Shown: positions 42,937 to 52,222, counted from the first letter of the stretch. The stretch is 64,000 nt of DNA from Gordonia sp. SL306 (GCF_026625785.1 NZ_CP113063.1:2852001-2916000), one strand, 5' to 3'. Numbers and translations are program-made. Notes: generated by a model not told the origin, from the sequence alone.

Positions 42937-42956
42937 ACCATATCCACAGCTAGGCT
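42937..42956. promoter_or_regulatory. Overlapping divergent leaderless promoters
   Basis: Minus strand: TATGGT (42942-42937), then GTGGGCT (7 nt), then ATG 42929. Plus strand: TAGGCT (42951-42956), then GGCAGCT (7 nt), then GTG 42964. Only 34 bp separate the two start codons, so each -35 region must fall at or beyond the first codon of the other gene. Confidence 0.6.
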
Positions 42957-42963
42957 GGCAGCT

Positions 42964-44319
42964 GTGAGCGATGCCGACACCGCCGGCCGCGCGCGGGATG
43001 ATGATGCCCGCGACCGAGGCGCCCAGGTCCGTGCCGACGGTGATGGTGAAAGCCGCCCCGGGAGCCCCCTGAACGTGGCCCTCGTCGATCGCGAGAAGGT
43101 CCATCCGCTGGTTCGGGCCGGTGCCGAATGGGGCTGGCGACTGCTGGTGATCGCGGCCGTGGTCTACGTGCTGCTGATGGCCTTCCAGGAGTTCGAGGAA
43201 GTGCTGGTGCCGGTGGCCCTGGCGATTCTCGGCGCGGCCATGCTGGTGCCGGTGGTGGACTGGCTCGATCGTCACCGCGTGCCCCGGTCACTCGCGGTGC
43301 TGATCACGATCGTCGTGGCGCTGGGTCTGCTCAGCCTGGTGATGACATTCGTGGTGCAGGAGTTCATCCGCGGCTTTCCCGAACTGACCAAGCAGATCAC
43401 CGTCACCATCGACCGCTCGCGCGACTGGCTGGTCGACGGCCCGCTGAAGGTCGACGACGACCAGGTCAGCAACATCGGCAACGACATCACCGATTTCCTG
43501 CAGCACAACCAGGACAAGGTCACCAGCGGTGCCCTCGCGACCGCCACCACGGCCACCGAGATCGTCACCGGCGCGTTGCTCACGGTGTTCCTGCTGATCT
43601 TCTTCCTCTACGGCGGCGGACAGATCTGGACGTTCGTCACCAAGCTCGTGCCGCACGGGACCCGTGGTCGGGTGCGCGCCGCGGGCACCGCCGGGTTCGG
43701 CACGCTCGTCGGTTATGTGCGCGCGACGGTGGCGGTGGCGTTCGTCGACGCCCTGGGCATCGGCGTCGGCCTGGCGATTCTCGGTGTCCCGCTGGCGCTT
43801 CCGCTGGCGTCGCTGGTCTTCCTCGGGGCCTTCATCCCGATCGTCGGCGCGCTGGTGACCGGCACTCTGGCGGTGGTGGTCGCCCTGGTCACCCAGGGCT
43901 GGATCGCGGCGGTCATCTCCCTGGCCATCGTGGTCGGGGTGATGCAGGTGGAGAGTCATGTGCTGCAGCCGTTCCTGCTCGGCCGGTCGGTGCGGCTTCA
44001 TCCGGTTGCCGTGGTGCTCGCCATCGCGGCCGGGATCGTCTCCGCGGGCATCGTGGGAGGTCTGCTCGCGGTGCCGCTGATCGCGTTCGGCAACACCGCG
44101 GTCCGGCATCTGGCCGGCAGCGCGGCGCGGGCACGCGAGCACGACGATGGCGCCACCGGCCGGCTCTACACCGCCGAGCCCGACGAGCCGAAGTGGGATC
44201 GCCGGGCCGCCGTCGACGAGGCGGAGTCGGGGGAGGATGACCGGCAGGATCCGTCAGGGCGGTCGGACACGACCGACGAGGTGCCGTCCACGGAGCAGAC
44301 GCCCCGCGACGACGAGTGA
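42964..44319 (+). CDS. AI-2E family transporter (Rv0205-like)
   Basis: This 451-aa membrane protein has an acidic disordered N-terminus, about seven helices and the AI-2E/PerM family block FLGAFIPIVGALVTG followed by QVESHVLQPFLLGRSVRLHPVAVVLAI. The C-terminal 70 residues are charged. Despite the family name, most members are uncharacterised and may act as Na+/H+-coupled exporters. GTG 42964 follows the divergent leaderless promoter; an in-frame extension to 42139 runs through the opposite gene and is spurious. The histidine kinase gene begins 7 nt after its stop. Confidence 0.85.
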   Translation: MSDADTAGRARDDDARDRGAQVRADGDGESRPGSPLNVALVDREKVHPLVRAGAEWGWRLLVIAAVVYVLLMAFQEFEEVLVPVALAILGAAMLVPVVDWLDRHRVPRSLAVLITIVVALGLLSLVMTFVVQEFIRGFPELTKQITVTIDRSRDWLVDGPLKVDDDQVSNIGNDITDFLQHNQDKVTSGALATATTATEIVTGALLTVFLLIFFLYGGGQIWTFVTKLVPHGTRGRVRAAGTAGFGTLVGYVRATVAVAFVDALGIGVGLAILGVPLALPLASLVFLGAFIPIVGALVTGTLAVVVALVTQGWIAAVISLAIVVGVMQVESHVLQPFLLGRSVRLHPVAVVLAIAAGIVSAGIVGGLLAVPLIAFGNTAVRHLAGSAARAREHDDGATGRLYTAEPDEPKWDRRAAVDEAESGEDDRQDPSGRSDTTDEVPSTEQTPRDDE

Positions 44320-44326
44320 GACGCAG

Positions 44327-45547
44327 GTGATCTCCCGTCGCGTGACCGAACCGCGTGACCCCGGCCGGGCGCGCCGGCTCGCCATGGAGGCCGACACCGA
44401 CCCGGTTGGCCCGTTGTGGCGCGCCGCGCAGCTGTTCCGGTTCCTCTCTTACCTCTACGCCCTCGGATTCCAGATCGCCGTCAACGACGACCTCCTCCAC
44501 GACGATGTGGCATGGGCGCTGTTCGGTGTGCTCTCGGCCTGGACGCTCGTCGTCGGCATCGCCTATTACGCGGGCTTCGGCCGCACTCCGTACTGGGTGG
44601 GGGCCGAGGTCGCGGTGGCCTGCGGTCTGATGCTCACCACGTCGTACGTGGCCGAGACGTCGTGGGCGCTGAACAATCAGACCTGGCCGACCACGCTGTG
44701 GGCGGTCAACGCGGTCATCTCGGTTGCGCTGCTCGCCGGGCCGATCTGGGGCATGGTGTCGGGTCTGCTGGTCGGCGGCACCAGTGCATTCGTGAAGGGC
44801 GCATTCGACCTGAACCTCGGTCGCAACGCGACGATCATCATCATCGTGGCCACCGGTATGGCGGTCGGGCTCGCAGCCGTGATCGCGCGGCGCGCCCACG
44901 CCGTCCTGGTCCGGGCGGCCGGGATCGCCGCGGCCACCGAAGAGCGCGAGCGGCTGTCGCGCGAAGTGCACGACGGGGTGCTGCAGGTACTCGCGCTGAT
45001 CGCGAAACGCGGCCGGGAGATCGGCGGTCCCACCACCGAACTCGCCGAGCTGGCGGGTGAGCAGGAGCGGGCGTTGCGGACATTGGTCTCCGACGCCGGA
45101 CGGATCGGCATCTCAGACACCGGTGTCTCACGCACCGGCACCGACCGCGCGGTGGCCGACCTCGGGGTGATCCTGCGTGGGTTGGCTGCCGAGCGGGTGT
45201 CGGTCAGCGCGCCCGCGACACCGGTGGTGATCGATACCGTTGTCGCCGAGGAGATCCGGGCTGCGGTACGGAACATGCTCGACAATGTCAGCCATCATGC
45301 CGGCGCGGGCGCGCAGGCCTTCGTGCTGCTCGAGGATCTCGGTGATCGCGTGGTGGTGAGTGTGCGCGACGACGGGGTCGGGATTCCGGCCGGCCGCGTC
45401 GAGGAGGCGAAAAGTCAGGGTCGCATGGGTATCTCGACGTCGATCATCGGCCGCGTGGAGGCGCTCGGCGGGACGGCGATACTCGATTCCGGACCCGGCG
45501 CCGGCACAGAATGGGAACTGACGATTCCGGTCGAGCGGGAGGCCTGA
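44327..45547 (+). CDS. Membrane histidine kinase, MacS-like
   Basis: This protein of about 406 aa has five or six N-terminal transmembrane helices (about 40-190) forming the sensor. A HisKA_3 dimerisation box ERERLSREVHDGVLQVLALI (phospho-acceptor His near 217) and an ATPase domain with NMLDNVSHHA and DDGVGI follow. This is the NarL/LuxR-type partner architecture, close to the MacS group. GTG 44327 is taken as start; GTG 44342 and ATG 44384 are alternatives. The response regulator start overlaps its stop (TGATG). Confidence 0.85.
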   Translation: MISRRVTEPRDPGRARRLAMEADTDPVGPLWRAAQLFRFLSYLYALGFQIAVNDDLLHDDVAWALFGVLSAWTLVVGIAYYAGFGRTPYWVGAEVAVACGLMLTTSYVAETSWALNNQTWPTTLWAVNAVISVALLAGPIWGMVSGLLVGGTSAFVKGAFDLNLGRNATIIIIVATGMAVGLAAVIARRAHAVLVRAAGIAAATEERERLSREVHDGVLQVLALIAKRGREIGGPTTELAELAGEQERALRTLVSDAGRIGISDTGVSRTGTDRAVADLGVILRGLAAERVSVSAPATPVVIDTVVAEEIRAAVRNMLDNVSHHAGAGAQAFVLLEDLGDRVVVSVRDDGVGIPAGRVEEAKSQGRMGISTSIIGRVEALGGTAILDSGPGAGTEWELTIPVEREA

Positions 45548-46254
45548 TGGCGAGCACGGACAGTACGGCCGACGACGCACGGACCGTTGCGTCGGACGCA
45601 GGGGCCGCCCGCACGGTCCGGGTGATGGTGGTCGACGACCATCCGATCTGGCGCGACGGCGTGGCCCGGGACCTCGCCGACGAGGGCTTCGAGGTGGTCG
45701 CGACCGCCGACGGCGTCGGCAGCGCCCGGCGTCGGGCCGGCGCCGTGACGCCCGACGTCGTACTGATGGACATGCAGTTGCCGGACGGGACCGGCGCGGA
45801 TGCGACGACGGCCGTGCTCGAGGTGTCGCCGTCGTCACGGGTGCTGGTGCTGTCGGCCTCCGATGAGCGCGACGACGTCCTGGAGGCCGTCAAGGCCGGG
45901 GCGAGTGGATATCTCGTGAAGTCGTCGTCGAAGGCGGAGTTGGTCGCCGCGGTGCGCGCGATCGCCGACGGTCAGGCGGTGTTCACGCCGGGACTCGCGG
46001 GCCTGATCCTGGGTGAGTACCGGAGGATGTCGGCCGAACCGGATCCCGGTCACCTCCGGCCGTCACTCACCGATCGGGAGACCGAGGTGCTGCGTCATGT
46101 CGCAAAAGGATTGAGCGCCAAGCAGATCGCCACGAGGCTGTCGCTGAGCCACCGCACCGTCGAGAACCACGTGCAGGCCACGCTGCGCAAGCTGCAACTC
46201 GGCAACCGGGTGGAGCTCACGAGGTACGCGATCGAGCACGGGTTGGACGAGTGA
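45547..46254 (+). CDS. NarL/LuxR-family response regulator
   Basis: This 235-aa protein has a receiver domain with MVVDDHPIWRDG (acidic pocket), phospho-acceptor Asp in VVLMDMQLPDG (about residue 77) and conserved Lys in GYLVKSSS, and a C-terminal LuxR HTH (LTDRETEVLRHVAKGL, KQIATRLSLSHRTVENH). It is coupled to the kinase gene upstream. The pair sits between the AI-2E-type gene and mmpL3, so envelope state is a reasonable guess for the signal, but no target is identifiable. Confidence 0.9.
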   Translation: MASTDSTADDARTVASDAGAARTVRVMVVDDHPIWRDGVARDLADEGFEVVATADGVGSARRRAGAVTPDVVLMDMQLPDGTGADATTAVLEVSPSSRVLVLSASDERDDVLEAVKAGASGYLVKSSSKAELVAAVRAIADGQAVFTPGLAGLILGEYRRMSAEPDPGHLRPSLTDRETEVLRHVAKGLSAKQIATRLSLSHRTVENHVQATLRKLQLGNRVELTRYAIEHGLDE

Positions 46255-46276
46255 GGGGTCGGCTGCGCCCCGACGG

Positions 46277-47155
46277 TCAGGTCTCCGGGTGACTCCGGAC
46301 GATCATCACCGGGCAGGGCGCGACGTGTAGGACGGCTCGGCTGGTGGAGCCCAGCAGCAACCCGCGGAACCCGCCGCGGCCACGGCTGCCGAGCACCACG
46401 AGTTGTGCGTCACCAGCGGCCTCGAGGATGCGCTGTGCGGCCGGCTCGGCGGCGACGACGGTTTCGACCTCGACGTCGGGATGGTCTTCGCGATGGCCGG
46501 CCAACTGTTCGCCCACCAACTCGGTGGCTTCCTCGTGCAGTTGCCGCAGCAGTTGTTCGGCCTGGCCGTAGAACATCTGGCTGGTGAACCCGGGGTAGCT
46601 GTGTACGGCGACGACGGAGGTGTTCAACAACGACGCCTGCTCGAGCGCGTGCACGATCGCTGCCTTCGACACCGGCGAACCGTCGACGCCGACCACCACC
46701 GGTCCGGTGGCCGGTGAATCTCCGCTGATCACCACGACCGGGCAGTCGGCATGGGCGGTCACGTTGGTGCTGACCGAGCCGAGCAGCAGGCCCCGCACCC
46801 CACCGAGGCCGCGGCTGCCCATCGCGAGAAGGTGTGCGTGGCCCGAGACCTCCCGCAGCACGAGTGCGGGTTTGCCGTCGACGACGCGGCCCGTGGTGAT
46901 GACGTCCGGTGCCAGTTCCTCGGCGAGGGTGGTGGCGTCCTGGACGACTTTCTCCGCGTCGGCGCGCAGAGCGTCGACGACACCCTGTTTGAACACCACG
47001 CCGCGGGCGATCTCGGCGGTGGGTTTCTCGAGTGCCTGCACGATGTTCAGCGGCCGCTTCTCCCGGTTGGCCGCCGCGGCCGCCCAGCGCAGCGCTCCGA
47101 GTGACGTTTCCGAACCGTCCACCGCTGCGACGATCGGTACATCCAACGCGGACAT
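46277..47155 (-). CDS. Tandem-domain universal stress protein
   Basis: This 292-aa protein has two UspA domains (about 8-145 and 155-288). Each carries the ATP-binding signature, GSRGLGGVRGLLLGS and GSRGRGGFRGLLLGS, so both should bind ATP. Two-domain Usp proteins in mycobacteria often belong to hypoxia or stationary-phase regulons. ATG 47155 is preceded by AGGAGG with 7 nt spacing. It converges on the response regulator gene. Confidence 0.9.
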   Translation of the reverse strand: MSALDVPIVAAVDGSETSLGALRWAAAAANREKRPLNIVQALEKPTAEIARGVVFKQGVVDALRADAEKVVQDATTLAEELAPDVITTGRVVDGKPALVLREVSGHAHLLAMGSRGLGGVRGLLLGSVSTNVTAHADCPVVVISGDSPATGPVVVGVDGSPVSKAAIVHALEQASLLNTSVVAVHSYPGFTSQMFYGQAEQLLRQLHEEATELVGEQLAGHREDHPDVEVETVVAAEPAAQRILEAAGDAQLVVLGSRGRGGFRGLLLGSTSRAVLHVAPCPVMIVRSHPET

Positions 47156-47330
47156 GTGAGTGCCTCCTCGCTTGCAGGTCGGGCCGTCAGGTCCCCCCGC
47201 TCCGTCGTCGACTTCTGACGACGGTCATGCGATTCGTGCGGGGGCCGCGACCCACCCGGTGTACGACCCCTCGAGCCAAACGTAACCCGATCGGCGGTCG
47301 CGCCGCGCGTGATTGACGACTCCGGGGAGC

Positions 47331-50300
47331 TCAGCTGTCCGAACGACTGCGCCGCAACAGGTCCTGCACGCTGATCTGCGAACCGTCCCCGTCGGCGTCC
47401 GACCGGGCGTGCCGGTCCGTTCCTCGGCGCCGACCGTCCTGGGACGGACGTTCGTCGCCGTCGGCGGACGGATGCGAGTCGCTCAGGCCGCGTTCCATCG
47501 GCGACCCGCCGGAGCGCGTCGTCGGCGACGGCGAAGCGGAGCGGTGCCCCTCGGGCGACAACGACGCGGCCAGCGGACGCTTGCCGGTGGTGTCGAGCGC
47601 GGGACGCCGACCGAGCGGTGAATCGTCGCGGCCCGGGTTCGCCTGCGGCGGTACCGGTCCGGGACCGGGACGCGATGTCGGGACGCCGGGTGGCGTCCGC
47701 GGCTGCTGCGGTGGCTGCGGCGGCGGTCCGGACGGACGGACGGTGGCCGGCTGCGACGCCGACGGGCGGGCCGGCTCGTCGGAGGCCAGGCGGATACCGC
47801 CGGCGCCGAGACGCCAGCTACCGGTGTCCGGTCCCGACGAACGATCGCGCGCGGTCCGCCCGAGGCGCGGGGCAGGCGGCGCTGCCGGGGCCGGGGGTGC
47901 GGTGGCGGGCCGTCCCTGCGGGCCCGAGGGCGGCGCGGACGGGCCGACGCGCGCCCCGCTCGCTGCGGCTGCGGGTGCGCTCGGTTGTGGTTCGGCAGCC
48001 ATGTCGGGGCGGGGTGCAGGCGGGCGGCCGGGAGCGGGGGCCCCGCGATCCGGTGCCCGACGGTTCGACCTCGCCTGAGCCGGTTGAGCTGATTGAGCAG
48101 GCTGGGCAACGGTCCGGGCGGGCTGTGCCGCCGCCCGGTTCGGTTCCGGGCGCGTCGTCGCACGTGCGGCGGTCTCCGGACGCGCAACCGCTCGGGGTGC
48201 GGCCGACATCGCCGAGGTGGGGGCCTCGGCAGCCAACGTGCCAACCGACCGCGAACGGGCGGAAGCGACACCGTCACGGAGTTCGTCGGGCTCGTCGTCG
48301 AGGACGGTCTCGCCCAGGCCGATCTTCTGCTGGAGCACACGCATCCAGCGGGGCGCCCACCAGCAGTCGTCGCCGAGGAGTTTCATCACCGACGGCACCA
48401 GGAGCATGCGGATGATCGTGGCGTCGAGGATGAGCGCTGCGATCATGCCGTACGCGATGTACTTCATCATCACGATCTCGGAGAGGCCGAACGCCCCGGT
48501 GACCACCACGAGGATCGCCGCGGCGGCCGTGATGATGCGACCGGTGTGTGCGGTACCGACGCGTACCGCCTCGGTGGTGGACGCGCCCTTCTGTCTGGCC
48601 TCCACCATTCGGGACAACAGGAATATCTCGTAGTCGGTGGACAGGCCGAACACGATCGCGATGATCAGCACCAGGACCGCGGCGAACAGCGGGCCGGGCG
48701 TGAAGTTCGCGATCCCGGCACCGTGCCCGTCGACGAAGATCCAGGTGAGGATGCCCAGCGTGGCACCGAGGCCGAGCGCGGACATCAGCGCCGCCTTGAT
48801 CGGGAGCACCACCGACCCGAATGCCAGGAACATGAGGAATCCGGTGACCAGCACCAACAACACGGCCATCAGCGGTAGCCGCGACATCAGCGCGTCGATC
48901 GAGTCCTGGGTGAGTGCCGGGGTACCGGCCACCCACATCTTCAGGCCGTGCGTGTCGATGCCGCGCAGTTCCTTGATGGCCTCGGCCGCGGTGTCACGGT
49001 TCACCAGACCGGCCGACATCTGGATGACCGGCGGCCCGTTGTCGCCGTACTGGCCGGTCAGCGCGCCGCTGTCGGCGGACGGACTGAACTGTTTGGTGAA
49101 GCCCGGGATCTTGTTGGCCTCGTCGGCGATGTCGTTGATCTTGTCGCCGCTGTCGTTGTCGTTCGGGTCATACGCGACGACCAGCTTGATCTCTTCGGTG
49201 CGTTCGGTTGGGAAGTACTTGTCGAAGTTCTCCTGGGCGACCCGGTTCGGGTTGTCGGGCGGCAGGTAGGCCTCGCTGATGCCGCCGAATTTGATGCCGC
49301 CGAACGGGATGGTCAGCACGAGCAGGATCAGCACTGTCGGGACCGCGGTGGCGATCGGGTGGCGCATCACCCAGCCGGACAGGCGGCCCCAGAAGCCGTC
49401 CTCGACCTCCTGGCGGGTCTTGGTGCGGCGCAAGAAGGGCAGACCCAGCGCGTCGATCCGCTTGCCCAGGATGCTCAGGATCGCGGGCAACACCGTGAGG
49501 GACAGGATGGCGGCGAGCGAGACCGAGGCGATCGCGCCGTAGGCGACCGACTTCAGGAAGCCCTGCGGCATGATCAGCAGACACGCCAGCGCGGCGACGA
49601 TGATGGTCGCCGAGAACACCACGGTCTGTCCCGCGGTCATCACGGTTCTTCGTACCGCGGCCTTGGTGGAGTATCCCTCCGCGAGTTCCTCTCGGAAACG
49701 ACTGACGATGAACAGGCCGTAGTCGATCGCGATGCCCAGCCCGATCAGGGTGACCACCGACTGGGCGAAGATGTTGAGCTCAGTGATCTGGGCGAGCACC
49801 TTCATGATGCCCAGCGAGCCCGCGATGGTGAGACCGCCGATGAGGACGGGGAGACACGCGGCGACCACACCGCCGAAGATGAAGAAGAGCATGATCGCCA
49901 CCAAGGGCAGCGCGATCACCTCGGCTCGGTGGATGTCCTTGTCCATGCCGTCGGCCATGCTGCCTGCCACCGGCTGTAGGCCCGCGAGCTCGAAATTCGT
50001 CCCCTCGAGGTTGAATCTCTCCGGGATGTTGTCGAAGGACGGCTGAATCGTCTTGTAGTTCTGCAGGACCGTCGTGTCGTCGTCGCCCTTGACGCCGATA
50101 CTGATGAACGCATGTGTCTTGTCCGGACTGAATGTCCGGTCTCGGATGGTGTCCTGGGCCGCCTTCGACGTTGCGCTCTGGTCACGCAGGTAGAACGGGT
50201 CGATGAGGCCCGGATCCTCGCGATTGACCACGTCGCCGTGCTGGGAGATCAGGTCGTCGACGAAGTTCTCCACCTTCGCGCCGAACTCCGGATCGTCGAC

Positions 50301-50540
50301 CGTGGTGCCCGCGGGCGGGGTGATGAGCAGGATGACGTCCGAGCGGTGATCTCGGCCGAGCGCGGTGTCGGCGACGACCGAACCCTGCGACGACTCCGAC
50401 GTCGGATCGAACCAGCCGCTCTGGCTGAGATGCTTCGACAGGTCGAGGCCGTAGAGTCCGAGCCCCGCCATGAGGGCGATGAGTACGCCGATGACGGCAA
50501 AGCGCATTCGATAGACGAAAGTGCCGATGGCTCCGAACAC
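47331..50540 (-). CDS. mmpL3: MmpL3-type trehalose monomycolate transporter
   Basis: This 1069-aa RND transporter occupies the conserved mmpL3 site (downstream of trmB and the NYN gene). The two proton-relay Asp-Tyr pairs are GLGIAIDYGLFIVSRF (about 255) and GLSTDYEIFLLSRM (about 645), with two porter domains and two helix bundles. From about residue 760 a cytosolic tail of about 300 residues rich in Pro, Ala, Arg and Ser follows, ending in ISVQDLLRR, like the short conserved end of mycobacterial MmpL3. MmpL3 flips trehalose monomycolate for mycolic acid export and is normally essential. GTG 50540 follows GGAAGGAA. Its presence indicates a mycolate-containing envelope. Confidence 0.92.
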   Translation of the reverse strand: MFGAIGTFVYRMRFAVIGVLIALMAGLGLYGLDLSKHLSQSGWFDPTSESSQGSVVADTALGRDHRSDVILLITPPAGTTVDDPEFGAKVENFVDDLISQHGDVVNREDPGLIDPFYLRDQSATSKAAQDTIRDRTFSPDKTHAFISIGVKGDDDTTVLQNYKTIQPSFDNIPERFNLEGTNFELAGLQPVAGSMADGMDKDIHRAEVIALPLVAIMLFFIFGGVVAACLPVLIGGLTIAGSLGIMKVLAQITELNIFAQSVVTLIGLGIAIDYGLFIVSRFREELAEGYSTKAAVRRTVMTAGQTVVFSATIIVAALACLLIMPQGFLKSVAYGAIASVSLAAILSLTVLPAILSILGKRIDALGLPFLRRTKTRQEVEDGFWGRLSGWVMRHPIATAVPTVLILLVLTIPFGGIKFGGISEAYLPPDNPNRVAQENFDKYFPTERTEEIKLVVAYDPNDNDSGDKINDIADEANKIPGFTKQFSPSADSGALTGQYGDNGPPVIQMSAGLVNRDTAAEAIKELRGIDTHGLKMWVAGTPALTQDSIDALMSRLPLMAVLLVLVTGFLMFLAFGSVVLPIKAALMSALGLGATLGILTWIFVDGHGAGIANFTPGPLFAAVLVLIIAIVFGLSTDYEIFLLSRMVEARQKGASTTEAVRVGTAHTGRIITAAAAILVVVTGAFGLSEIVMMKYIAYGMIAALILDATIIRMLLVPSVMKLLGDDCWWAPRWMRVLQQKIGLGETVLDDEPDELRDGVASARSRSVGTLAAEAPTSAMSAAPRAVARPETAARATTRPEPNRAAAQPARTVAQPAQSAQPAQARSNRRAPDRGAPAPGRPPAPRPDMAAEPQPSAPAAAASGARVGPSAPPSGPQGRPATAPPAPAAPPAPRLGRTARDRSSGPDTGSWRLGAGGIRLASDEPARPSASQPATVRPSGPPPQPPQQPRTPPGVPTSRPGPGPVPPQANPGRDDSPLGRRPALDTTGKRPLAASLSPEGHRSASPSPTTRSGGSPMERGLSDSHPSADGDERPSQDGRRRGTDRHARSDADGDGSQISVQDLLRRSRSDS

Positions 50541-50687
50541 GCCGTGGTTCCTTCCTCGTCGCGGGATCTGGTTCGTCGGGTCGGGGTCGTTGGTACGGGT
50601 TCGTCGATCGTTGTCGCATCGACGGATGACCGTTGATTCTGTCAGGCCGTCCTGAGTTGTCCCTGAGTCGACACGTCGTGTCGGTGA

Positions 50688-51446
50688 TCAGTGCAGGAGT
50701 GCCTGCAGCGGTCGGAACGGTGTGAGCCACGCCCCGTCGTCGGGCAGGGAGTCGAGCCCGATGCGCGGGAGCGGCTCACGGAACACGGCCGGGATGTCCT
50801 CGAGGTCGACGAACTCCAACTCTTCGGTGGTCAATGCCCAGCTGGCGTGTTCGCGGAACCCGATCACGGTGACCGGTATGCCGTCCGACACGACGTCGAG
50901 CAGGGGCTCCCGGAATGCTTGTCCGTCGGCCGAGGCGACGATCAGGCCAGCTAGTCCCACAGTGTGCCTGCGAAGTTCGATGTGGTCGAGCATGTCGGCG
51001 TCCACATCGCTGTCGTCGGACAGCTTCGGCTTCGCGAAAACCGCATATCCGACATTACGCAGTGCGTCGACCCAGGGCCGCACCACGTCGGCGCTGCCCG
51101 GCACGATGTTCGTGAACACCGTCGCCTCGGGCTCCACCCTTCGAGACGCTTCGCTCCTCGGGGGGCCGGGAGGCGCTTGGCTGCTCGAGGGGGCGGCGGT
51201 GTGTTGGGAGATCTCCGCGGTTCGTTGCAACAGCCAGCGGCCGAGAGCGTCGAAGCGCGGACGATAGGCCGCGGTCGGGCGTCCGCCGAGGATGGCCCCG
51301 AGTCCCATGTCCATGTTGGGGGCGTCCCAGACGAGGAGGACTCGCGACGCGGCGCTCTGGCCGGCGATGGTCTCCGAGAATCCCTTTCCGGTGGCCGGAA
51401 CCGGTGGGGGAGTGATGATCTCCGGTGTCATAGAGTCGTCGCTCAT
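50688..51446 (-). CDS. NYN (PIN-like) domain protein, Rv0207c-like
   Basis: This 252-aa protein has the NYN nuclease-like acidic residues in LLVWDAPNMDMGL, SDDSDVDADMLDHI and GLIVASADGQAF, suggesting a metal-dependent RNase fold. It is coupled to trmB by an ATGA overlap and precedes mmpL3 by 147 bp, as in M. tuberculosis. Residues about 85-104 (SSSQAPPGPPRSEASRR) are an unusual Pro/Ser/Arg loop encoded by a family B repeat sequence (51137-51159), so the repeat appears to have been absorbed into the reading frame. Confidence 0.8.
   Translation of the reverse strand: MSDDSMTPEIITPPPVPATGKGFSETIAGQSAASRVLLVWDAPNMDMGLGAILGGRPTAAYRPRFDALGRWLLQRTAEISQHTAAPSSSQAPPGPPRSEASRRVEPEATVFTNIVPGSADVVRPWVDALRNVGYAVFAKPKLSDDSDVDADMLDHIELRRHTVGLAGLIVASADGQAFREPLLDVVSDGIPVTVIGFREHASWALTTEELEFVDLEDIPAVFREPLPRIGLDSLPDDGAWLTPFRPLQALLH
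51137..51159. repeat. Family B repeat embedded in a coding sequence
   Basis: CCCTTCGAGACGCTT (51137-51151) is identical to 8591-8605, and TCGCTCCTC (51151-51159) matches the next block at 8612-8620, with GCAAGC missing between them. It lies in frame within the NYN gene. Confidence 0.6.
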
Positions 51447-52222
51447 GCGTCGCCGCCTTCGGTGGCTGGAGGTGTGGGGAGATCCGGACGGACGTAGACG
51501 AACTCGTTGACCCCGCGTCCCTCGCGTTCGGCGCGGCCCTCGAACTTGGTGGTCGGCCGGTCCAGCAGGATCGGTGCGTCCCGGGTCAGCTGGATCACGT
51601 GTGGCCGATCGGGGCGCTGGGTGGCGAGATGCTCGGCGATCCACTCCGCATAGCCGGCGTGGTCGGTGGCGATGTGGAGCACGCCGCCCGGCTTGAGGCG
51701 GTCGGCCATCAGCTCCAGGGTGCCGCTCTGCACCAGCCTGCGCTTGTGGTGCCGTGATTTCGGCCACGGATCCGGGAAGAACACCCGGATCCCGGTCAGA
51801 CTCTGCGGCCGCAACAGTTCGGTGAGCACCACGACGGCGTCGCCGCGGACCATCCGGATGTTGGTCAGTCCGCCACGGTCGACGAGTCCGAGCAGCTGGG
51901 CGAGTCCGGGTTTGTAGACCTCAACCGCCAGCACGTCGACGTCGGGTTCGGCCTCGGCCATCGCGGCGGTCGAGACGCCGGTACCGCTGCCGATCTCCAG
52001 GACGACGGGGGCGTCGCGGCCGAACAACTCGGGAAGGTCGACGGCGTCTTCCGGAACCCGGTCGACCCCGATGGCCAGGTCGCGGCCCAATCGGGGCCAG
52101 AGGGTTTCCCAATTCCGCTGCTGACCCGACGTCAAAGAGCCGCGACGGAACCGGAAACTGGTGACCCGCGGATAGCGACGTGACTGATCGAGACTCTCGC
52201 TCACCGGTCCATCGTTGCGCAT
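51443..52222 (-). CDS. trmB: tRNA (guanine-N7-)-methyltransferase
   Basis: This protein of about 259 aa has the SAM-binding motif VVLEIGSGTG, the TrmB hallmark FFPDPWPKSRHHKRRL and the downstream ATDHAGYAEWI, defining the enzyme that methylates G46 of tRNA. It is the first gene of the trmB-NYN-mmpL3 cluster on this strand. The start is uncertain: ATG 52222 or GTG 52204 (18 bp in). It is divergent from an Rv0209-like gene with 82 bp between starts. Confidence 0.9.
   Translation of the reverse strand: MRNDGPVSESLDQSRRYPRVTSFRFRRGSLTSGQQRNWETLWPRLGRDLAIGVDRVPEDAVDLPELFGRDAPVVLEIGSGTGVSTAAMAEAEPDVDVLAVEVYKPGLAQLLGLVDRGGLTNIRMVRGDAVVVLTELLRPQSLTGIRVFFPDPWPKSRHHKRRLVQSGTLELMADRLKPGGVLHIATDHAGYAEWIAEHLATQRPDRPHVIQLTRDAPILLDRPTTKFEGRAEREGRGVNEFVYVRPDLPTPPATEGGDA

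Noticed and set aside
42139-42963. Upstream in-frame extension of the AI-2E-type gene
   Set aside because: It is antisense to the well-supported flippase-like gene; its translation is low-complexity and the leaderless promoter fixes GTG 42964.
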